Below, one piece after another: positions 57,112 through 64,000 of a DNA stretch of 64,000 nucleotides. The notes under the pieces are model-generated. The model was not told the DNA's origin, made no database searches, and saw nothing but the letters and a program-made list of their open reading frames with translations. Each line of letters begins with the position of its first letter. The first letter of the stretch is position 1. Position numbers and translations under genes: made by a program. Source of the DNA: Auriscalpium vulgare (lineage: Eukaryota > Basidiomycota > Agaricomycetes > Russulales > Auriscalpiaceae); the NCBI GenBank assembly GCA_019915015.1, contig JAHBBC010000001.1:2790001-2854000 (forward strand). Direction: 5' to 3'.

Positions 57112-57222
57112 ATCACGCGTGATCATGCGTGACCTGCTGTTTGAAATCCTGGCACCTGCTGCTATCTGCCTCCTTCCTATGCCTGGGCCCATGCGTGATC
57201 ACGCATGATCATGCGTGATTGC
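57112..57222. repeat. outlying GATC-type palindromic units
   Basis: AATCACGCGTGATCATGCGT near 57112 and GCGTGATCACGCATGATCAT near 57192 repeat the satellite motif of 56911-57030, about 140-170 bases upstream of the integrase ATG. Confidence 0.75.
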
Positions 57223-57361
57223 AACCTTGCTGCTCCTGGCCTCCGATCCCGCCTCCGGTCCCGCTCACCACCTCCGGTCCCGCTCGCCGCCCCGTTCCGG
57301 CTCACCACCCAGTTCTGCCCCGTCCCACATCACATCCCCTCCTCGTCTTCTCTCCGTGGTG

Positions 57362-59183
57362 ATGGCAGCCCAGTGGGATCTGTTGGACCCTCTCACCAAC
57401 ATCCGGGCCTCATACCACGTCCTTAATCGTCGTGTTGTGACCGCGCTCCGCACGCAAGTTGGGGATCGCACGCAATTGGGCCATGCAAGAGCAGAGGTGC
57501 TATCTTTGTCGTCGGCAGCAGAGCAGGTAAGCGTCCCATTGGTCTGCATAATGCACAACTGAAGGCCATCCACAGCACCAGCAGGCATTTGAACCTGCAG
57601 AGTTTGGTACCCTCCAGACCAGCCTGGCTGCCATGCTGACTGCTCTGGACGAGGCTGCGCATCAATCTGCCGACCCTCCGGATGCACCAGCTCTTCAGAT
57701 TGTCACCGCCGTCTCCACCGGTGGCGCTGGGCGGCCACGCTTGGACATCGACAAGTGCTTCCTCGAGTCGGCGTTGGGCTTACGCGGCCCTACTGGTATT
57801 GCAGAAGTTCTTGGGGTGAGCTCAAGGACGGTTCGCCGGCGCGCGCTCGAAGCCGGTCTGGTCAGTCCTGGGGCCCTGTTCGTCAAGTCGTTGCAGCGGC
57901 AGACGGCAGCCAAGAAGCAACCTACACTTCTACCTCCAGTCCCGTGTCAACACTTGATGACGACGCGCTCGACGCCATCATTCACACCATCTTAACCTCC
58001 TTCCCTGACTTTGGCCTCTCCATGCTGGACGGCCACCTCAGAGCCCAGGGCCACCGTGTCCCTCGCACTCGCATTTCCGAGTCTCGAGTCCGCGTCCGCG
58101 GCACAACCGGGACATTCGCCGGCCGTCGCATTGTGCGCAAAGTCTATCGCGTCCCAGGCCCAAACTCCTTGGCGCATCACGACGGCCAGCATGGTGCGCC
58201 GTGCAATGTTCATCCTTTGTGCACCTTACTGACCACAAAATGCGTCAGGTCTCATACGGTTCAAGATCGTCATACATTGCTTCATCGACGGCTATTCCCG
58301 CTTCGTGACCGGCATCCGCGCCAGTGACAACAACCGCGCTGCCACGGTCTTGGATTTGTTCAAGGATGTCATCGCCACGCACGGCACTCCCAGTCGCGTG
58401 CGTGGTGACCATGGGACGGAAAACCTGGAGGTCGCTAGATACATGGAGGACAATTTCGGCGTGGAGCGCGGTTCCTACATCTGGGGCAGGTGCGCAGTGC
58501 AGCTCTCGTTCACATGGCGCGACACACGCTTAATTCCCTCTGCTGGCAGGAGTGTGCATAATACGCGCATCGAACGCCTGTGGTACGATGTTACGAATGG
58601 CTTCGGGCGCAAGTGGAAACGTTTCTTCCTTGACCTCGAAGTCAACGCCGGCCTCAACCCATCGTCCCCCACGCACGTATGGCTTCTGCACTTTCTATTC
58701 CTGCAAGCTATCAATCAAGACGCGCAGGACTGGGCCGAGGCTTGGAACTCTCATCGGCTTCAGCGCCGCGGCGAGCACCGTGCCAGTCCGCGCGAGCTCT
58801 TCATCTTTGGCATGGTTCGTGAAGGCCCGCGTGGCATCCATCACCTTCTTCAGCAACGCCAGGAAGAGGAGGAGGGAATCGGGGACTTGGCTGACTACGG
58901 TGTCGATTGGGAGGCAGCCAACGACGTTCAATTGATGGAGCATCTGCTGGAGCACAACCCGCACGAAAGTGCTGCCGACCTTCATACGCCCTTTGCGTCC
59001 GGCACCACGCCATCACAGCTGTCTGATGTCCCATGTGAGCCGCCGTCATGTCCCTTACATCCGGATCAGATCGCAGTCCTGCGCAATCGCCTGTCTGAAG
59101 TCGCAGACATTGGCTCCAGTAATATGCTCGTTCGTCGCATTGTCTGGCAGGAGGCGCTCATACTCTGTCAGACTATCTTCTAG
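57362..59183 (+). mobile_element. rve-type DDE integrase gene of a transposable element
   Basis: The product joins DNA strands in transposition. Exon 1 (57362-57526) starts MAAQWDLLDPLTNIRASYHV; after an intron ending at 57575 comes HQQAFEPAEFGTLQTSLAAM. FLESALGLRGPTGIAEVLGV and SSRTVRRRALEAGL form a helix-turn-helix. The core gives YRVPGPNSLAHHDGQHG, spliced to LIRFKIVIHCFIDGYSRFVT, then VRGDHGTENLEVARYMED and NTRIERLWYDVTNGFG. The Asp of HHDGQ, the Asp of RGDHGTEN and the Glu of RIERLW are the DDE triad, all kept. IWLLHFLFLQ-like and AEAWNSHRLQRRGEHRASPR follow. Between the HTH and the core the frame changes near 57856-57896; either a 41-base intron or a frameshift lies there, so activity is uncertain. 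I see no GAG, RT or chromodomain, so this is not a standard LTR element. Clear terminal repeats were not found. Confidence 0.8.
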
Positions 59184-59318
59184 TCAGTAATGTACCTATT
59201 GTATCAATTTCCCATAGTGACAAAATATATATGCCGTCATGAACACCGGTATTACGCCCTAAGAAACCAAAGTCTCTGCATTTTCTAATCTAGTGTAGGT
59301 CTATAATGATTTTCATAC
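59184..59318. other. AT-rich spacer after integrase
   Basis: 3' flank of the integrase gene, much richer in AT than the coding part. It leads directly into the tandem repeats. Confidence 0.4.
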
Positions 59319-59793
59319 AAGCCTGCCCTTGTACCACTAAGGCCTCAAAATTGGTACACATGCTCTACTGACATATCTAAGACATCTAGTGTACATTTGG
59401 TATCCCAAGCTCCTCCCATTTGCTCATTGTGGAAGACCGCACCTCTGACCGCACCTCTGCGAGGCGTAGTTCCCACGCCTGGCTGCAAGTGCTAAGAAAT
59501 TTCCTGCAGACTCGCCCTCGTACCACTAAGGCCTCAAAATTGGTATACATGCTCTACCTATATATTTAAGATATCTAGTACTCGTTTGGTTTCCCAAGCT
59601 CATCCAATTTGCTCATTGTGGAAGACTGCATTTCCGCGAGGCGCAGTTCCACGCCTCTCTGCAAGCCTTCCTGCCGCTAAGAAATTTGCTGCAGACTCGC
59701 CCTCGTACCACTAAGGTCTCAAAATCGGTATACATGCTCTACTGACATACTTAAGATCTCTAGTATCTGTTTGGCATCCCAAGCTCCTTGTAA
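59319..59793. repeat. three tandem copies of a ~187-bp unit
   Basis: The landmark TACCACTAAGG followed by CTCAAAAT and GGTA occurs at about 59332, 59521 and 59706, spacings of 189 and 185 bases. Each unit continues with ACATGCTCTAC, ATCTAGT, GTTTGG..TCCCAAGCTC and GCTCATTGTGGAAGAC..GCGAGGC. The third copy is cut short at about 59793. Identity between copies looks like 80-90 percent by eye. The array lies between the integrase gene and the next ORF. Confidence 0.88.
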
Positions 59794-60339
59794 TGCCACC
59801 TCATGATGGCGCGGCCCGTGCGACTGGATGTTGTAACTGGCACGCAGTCCCCAGAAGGCCTGCCTCTCACTCTCACTCTTTTCTCAATACCACCCAAGGA
59901 CTCTGTGCTCATCATGGTGCCAGGTGCACCCTCCTCTCTAGCTCAGACTGTGCATTCAACATGCATATCATCGTCATCGTCGCGTGTGCCGACGCGCCAT
60001 CACACTCATTTGCTTCCGCCTTCCGCCTCTTGCTGACTGCACAGGGAGACTGGAGAGTCAGAGCTATTATGGTGTTCATGCGATCAAATCGACTATCGTT
60101 TGTGCGGGCATGGGCACCGTTGTATGGTATGTGTCTGCCAGTCGGCAGCTGTCATCCACCTGCTCTGCTTATTATTGCCACCTTGACAAATTCCGATCGC
60201 TCTGGCTTTGATCGACAGCTGTGTCGGGGGGCCAGCATTCACCCGGACCTATGGCACTTCCACTGCGCGCTGCAATTTTCTCTTAGCCTCCTACTATTGC
60301 TCTATCATCCCACTCTTTTTTTGTGCTACACTCCTCGTC
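59794..60339. other. upstream region of the repeat-bearing ORF
   Basis: Probable promoter and leader of the ORF starting at 60340. The frame is open upstream to 60208 but the earlier Met has no support. A T-run (CTCTTTTTTTGTG) precedes the ATG. Confidence 0.4.
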
Positions 60340-62575
60340 ATGAGTCATCGCGGTCACAGTCGCGGTCGTCGGCGTACTCGCGGTCCTGGCTGGGAAATTG
60401 TCATTGCATCAAACGCCCCTCAAATCCCATCGCTCGAGCCTGACTTAACTTCAGAGCGCGCACAACGTCGGCTTCGTCGTGCAGCTGGTCCACACGGCGC
60501 ATCCCTCCACCCTTTGAACGCAGCAAATGATGCCGCTCCGGACTCGGACTTGTCCGCCGCAACATCCAGCGTGGGCGTCGTCGTCGTCACCACCAACGCC
60601 CCCGCATCCACCGACGCCCCCGCATCCATCAACGCCCCCGCATCCACCGACGCCCCCGCATCCACCGGCGCGCCCGCATCCACCGGCGCGCTCGCATCCA
60701 CCGGCGCACCCGCATCCACTGACGCACCCCCATCCACCGACGCACTCGCATCCACCAACGCACCCGCATCCAAGTTTGTCGCTCCAAGTTCAGCCATTTG
60801 GCAGTTAGGTGTGGCCACTGGCTTTCAAGCGGCATTCGAACGCTCCGATGCGGATGCAGATACACAGTCTGCCATGCGTGCTGCGCGTTCGGGTTCGGAG
60901 TCTGGCCATCTGGAGTCGGAGTCTGGCGGGGGCGCTAGTGGCGGAGAAGCTGCAACCTCACACAACGGCCTGTCTAATTTGGCAACATGGAATTTCTTAC
61001 AGTTGTCGTACGTCGTTTGCCATGCGTGCTGTTGCCATTTACTTACCCATTTGAGCAGCGATGTCCCCGTGCCACAATCACAAGACACCAATAATGTCAG
61101 TACACTGGGCCACGAACTTACCGCCACTGCCGCCCCTTTTCTAAGCACTGATAGCGGTGGAGAAGACGATAACGGTCCTAGCGACACGGATGGCCCGGGG
61201 CTGCTCTTCTCCAGCTGGCAAGGCGTGGCCCAGGAGCTCCCACTCCCACTCTTCCTTCCGCATCCCCATCCGTCGACCTCAATGCCCACACCCATGTCTG
61301 TCCATAGCGATAACACTGCGTACGGCTGGAATCCCATCCCGGATACCATCCAGCCCATGCCACCGCTCAATGTGTGGGTCGTGGCCGTTCACCTGGGCAT
61401 TCGCACACATCTCAGTCACGTTCAGGACATATTCGTGCCAAGTCTTCCCATACCTCTCCAACCATCTCCAGATTATCCCCACTCATCCACCGTAACTTAC
61501 GGCTATTTTCTCAACATTTTATTGGAATTCCTGCTCAGGGATGCGGAGCGACACTCGTTGGACACGGGCGTGCTCCTGAGTATGGTCTCTCCGCCTACCG
61601 GCGTCCGATACTCCGTCTTCCACTCTGCAGTCCCGTTATCCATCAAGGGCAACACAGGCTGGGACACTCCCACCAATGGCTGCATCCCTGTTTGTCCCTT
61701 GCATGATCGCGCTGATTGCACCATCCCGGTTCGGCCTGCCAATGAGTTCGAATATCCCACCAGTCAACTTCGTGCAAACCAAGATATCCCCCTAGGGATA
61801 CCCATCATTTGTTCATACATATGCGCACCCAACCTTTCGGCTGATTCGTCTGGAGCTCATACGAATCAGGTGAGCACATTCAAGCCGGCGTTAGCATCAC
61901 ACTAATTCTGGTCCGCAGGCAGCTGACATCATGCCCACTGCGCCCTCTGCCCTTTCAGGGGTCCCGAATCCAATGACCGCCCTCGTATATCTCACGGCAG
62001 AGTTCCCCGATATTCACGCACACCTCGAGAGGCTCCGCAATGCAGGGCTGCACAACTCCGCATACGTTGTACTCAGCCGTGTTATACAAGCCGACAAGGT
62101 TGCTAAACGCCTTGGCGTAGGCTGGGGGACCACCGCGCCGCCCGTCCAACTCCCAAACGGACCGCAAATTAGGGCCAGTGATATATCTGAATGGGCCGGC
62201 TACCCTGTGGTCCGTACGTTCAACAATAGACGCACAGATGTACGTGTTTCCCTATAGGCATCGCACGCGCCCGCCTGAACTTTACTTACCAACTCCGTTG
62301 CATCGTAGACTGAAAAACTGCAGCGATTTGTGCAGCAGATTCAAAGTCCTGAATACGCGCAGATCCTGCGCTCATTTTCTCCGCAAGATCGCGACATCGT
62401 TTCAGATATCCAGCTCTTGCTCAACGAGACTGACAGTGATCTCATGTCATCTTCGGACGACCGGACTCGAACGGCTCTCAGGCGCAGTCTGAAATCTTTA
62501 CTCAAAGTTGTCGAGACGTTCAAGGCCACCATTCAAACTGTGCATGGCGAAACAAAGGCAGCAGAGACAGCGTAA
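60340..62575 (+). CDS. unknown companion ORF of the putative mobile element
   Basis: I do not recognise this protein. The start is MSHRGHSRGRRRTRGPGWEI, a basic head. Residues from about 85 hold ten copies of a six-residue repeat (APASTD-like) encoded by an 18-bp minisatellite. A 63-base intron near 61009-61059 joins WNFLQLS to DVPVPQSQD, another near 61870-61918 leads to AADIMPTAPSALSGVPNPMT, and a third near 62238-62308 leads to TEKLQRFVQQIQSPEYAQIL. Middle segments look globular (LNVWVVAVHLGIRTHLSHVQ; LLEFLLRDAERHSLDTGVLL). The C-terminus is predicted helical and ends KAAETA. Spliced introns and retained frame support a real gene. It lies on the same strand as the integrase, with repeats between them, so it may be the element's second protein. 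Confidence 0.6.
60591..60774. repeat. 18-bp coding minisatellite, 10 units
   Basis: Units are variants of GCATCCACCGACGCCCCC and encode A-S-T-D/G/N-A-P on the plus strand. The minus strand is open through the same array in more than one frame, which explains spurious minus ORFs there. Confidence 0.9.
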
Positions 62576-63009
62576 ACAATGGGGGTGGTGTCCGGTCGCG
62601 CTGCAGCAGCCCGTAATACTAATACCCTAACTAACTAGACTAGAATACACTAGCGTTATCTGATATCTGATGCTTTACCTCCTTCCAAATCACAAGCATG
62701 ACCTGTGAGCAGAAAAACCGAGGTCGGCGTGTGCGCCTCGCACACCATTACGCTCGCGCTAGTATCCCAAGCCTCAGTGCGCCGCATCCAACGTGGCAGG
62801 TGCGCAGCTACATGTTAGACGACAAGGGACAAATATGAGACGAACTTGGACTGCGCAAAAGCTGCGTTGCTAGACGTCGTGAGGCAGAGTCGTGCACGAG
62901 GCACTAGCCCGCCGCCAGTTTGGTGTACGTGCGGAGGTGCTGGCCGAGAGCGCCGACGACGAGGTGTCGCTGCCTGGCCGCTCGCACGGACGCGCGCCGC
63001 TGAAATCCT
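62576..63009. other. repeat-region flank, no gene seen
   Basis: AT-rich at first (62620-62680), then GC-rich. The plus frame at 62892-63305 and minus frame at 62815-63180 overlap and neither shows a recognisable domain. Confidence 0.35.
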
Positions 63010-63770
63010 GCCCGCTTGACCCAAGTCGTCCAGCAATTCGATTGGGACCGACGCCGCACGACCCCCCTCCAAGCGCACTGGCACATCTGCAGACTGTGTT
63101 GCTCTTCCAGACACTGTGGAATATGTCAGTGCGACGCAGTTTTCAAGACAGAGGCAAGCCCTTACCGCCACCGTCAACACGTCGACTCGCTAGCATTCCG
63201 GCTCTCAGAATCCCAATGCTGGGGATGTCCGACTGCCTCCGCTCGCCTCGTCAGCTGCCCGACTGTCTGAGACAAGTGATCAGCACGACAGATGGACAGA
63301 CATAGTTCCAAGGTACGTACTCTTGCAACCTCTCTCGAGCTCCTGCTCATCCAATCCATCGATGCCCCAGATGCCTGTTGCGCACGAAATCCATCGCTGG
63401 CGCACAAGGCGCAGCGCCGCCAGCAACGACGCCGTGTTCAATGCTGCCTGGTTCCCGCGGCATTCTGGGCGGCTCTCCCGAAGTGTCGTTCAGGTCCAGC
63501 TGTCGATCGGAGCGACGCCGCGCAACGCGCCTAGCGCACGCCGCCGGCCCGTGGCACCCAGAGCCCAGATCCCAGACGAGGCGTTGCCAGCAGCTGGCTG
63601 TATTGATTTTGCCTGCGCTGTGGACCCTGTCACTGTCAGCGCGATGCCAGAAGGACAAGCCTTTACCGTCGACGCGGTCCATTAGCACACTTCCCAGTAC
63701 AGCTGCCAGGTTCCGGCTTTCTTCTCAAGAATCCCAGCGCCTGGACTATCTGCAACGGCGTCGCGCACAT
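63010..63770. repeat. two diverged copies of one GC-rich block
   Basis: Copy A (about 63010-63240) and copy B (about 63470-63770) share order and sequence. CAGCAATTCGATTGGGACCG in A matches CCAGCTGTCGATCGGAGCG in B, both followed by ACGCCGC. TGTTGCTCTTCCAGACACTG matches TATTGATTTTGCCTGCGCTG. AGCCCTTACCG matches AGCCTTTACCG, and TTCCGGCTCTCAGAATCCCA matches TTCCGGCTTTCTTCTCAAGA plus ATCCCA. The copies are degenerate and lack a shared long frame. Confidence 0.6.
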
Positions 63771-64000
63771 GAGCGAATAAGCGCGCGCTGCGCGCCGCGA
63801 CACGTCGTCCGGCCCTTCGAGCCGAGCCCAGCAACACTGCATGACACGGCATCGTACAGCAGAGAGCTATCTAAGTACGAGTCCCTGCGCAGTGTTGGCA
63901 AGCTGGCTAGACTAGGCCGCACGCTGCGTCGTCCTACGCGCTCGCTGCCCCGATGCACCCCCTTGTCCGAGCTCAGCGCAGCATTGACGCCAACGATGCG
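63771..64000. other. GC-rich open sequence running off the window
   Basis: One plus-strand frame stays open from about 63600 to the window end (RFRLSSQESQRLDYLQRRRA is part of it) without a recognised domain. It could be part of a decayed element continuing past the edge. Confidence 0.3.

Noticed and set aside
59319..59793. LTRs of a retrotransposon
   Set aside because: The copies are adjacent tandem units and do not flank an RT-bearing region.
60420..60865. Minus-strand ORFs across the 18-bp minisatellite
   Set aside because: The repeat has no stop in several frames, so these are by-products of the repeat.
62610..62650. Telomere-like CCCTAACTAAC sequence
   Set aside because: Only one partial unit is present, not an array.
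62815..63180. Minus-strand ORF at the GC-rich end region
   Set aside because: No domain, overlaps equally open plus frames and falls in the degenerate repeat block.

Overview
This window reads as nuclear DNA of a filamentous basidiomycete, most likely an Agaricomycete. Coding exons are GC-rich, almost every gene is split by many 45-70 base GT..AG introns, and several families have a basidiomycete flavour (GH71 alpha-1,3-glucanase, CE16 esterase, F-box-like/LRR protein, fungal Fic protein, rve-type integrase gene). The species cannot be named from the sequence alone. Gene boundaries below were built by reading splice junctions by eye, so internal exon ends are approximate unless stated.

0-8.6 kb: a kynurenine-pathway 3-hydroxyanthranilate dioxygenase, a low-complexity SYGS-repeat protein, a secreted GH18 chitinase with a C-terminal chitin-binding module, a LanC-like protein with both zinc-site motifs, and a tRNA-Asp(GTC) that carries an intron. 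8.7-17.7 kb: all minus strand; the RAD17 checkpoint clamp loader, a GH71 glucanase, the SUMO E1 subunit UBA2 and a three-finger C2H2 protein. 18.7-24 kb: a VHS-GAT trafficking adaptor, a short-chain dehydrogenase with a decayed partial copy beside it, and a very small secreted peptide gene. 24.4-35.2 kb: a long, mostly disordered RING-H2 protein, divergent from the bifunctional mitochondrial ARG5,6 gene, then the calcineurin catalytic subunit. 35.3-42.7 kb: a Fic-domain (putative AMPylase) gene with its autoinhibitory motif, a CE16/GDSL esterase, elongin C head-to-head with UBC13, and an F-box-like protein. 43-55.4 kb: an aldo-keto reductase, a cytochrome P450, a C2HC-like protein of unknown role, an unusually extended O-methyltransferase and a small secreted hydrophobic protein.

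55.4-64 kb differs from the rest: it is gene-poor and repeat-rich. It contains a 10-bp palindromic GATC-type satellite, a DDE (rve-type) integrase gene with a possible frameshift, three ~187-bp tandem repeats, a second long ORF with an 18-bp minisatellite, and a GC-rich tail with two diverged copies of one block. Integrase, repeats and companion ORF on one strand may form one poorly described mobile element. This is the best candidate here for something new, together with the Fic protein and the LanC-like protein.

Themes: ubiquitin/SUMO genes are over-represented (UBA2, RING-H2, elongin C, UBC13, F-box-like), and secreted or wall-active enzymes recur (GH18, GH71, CE16, small secreted proteins). 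AKR, P450 and O-methyltransferase lie within 11 kb but without a scaffold-making core enzyme.
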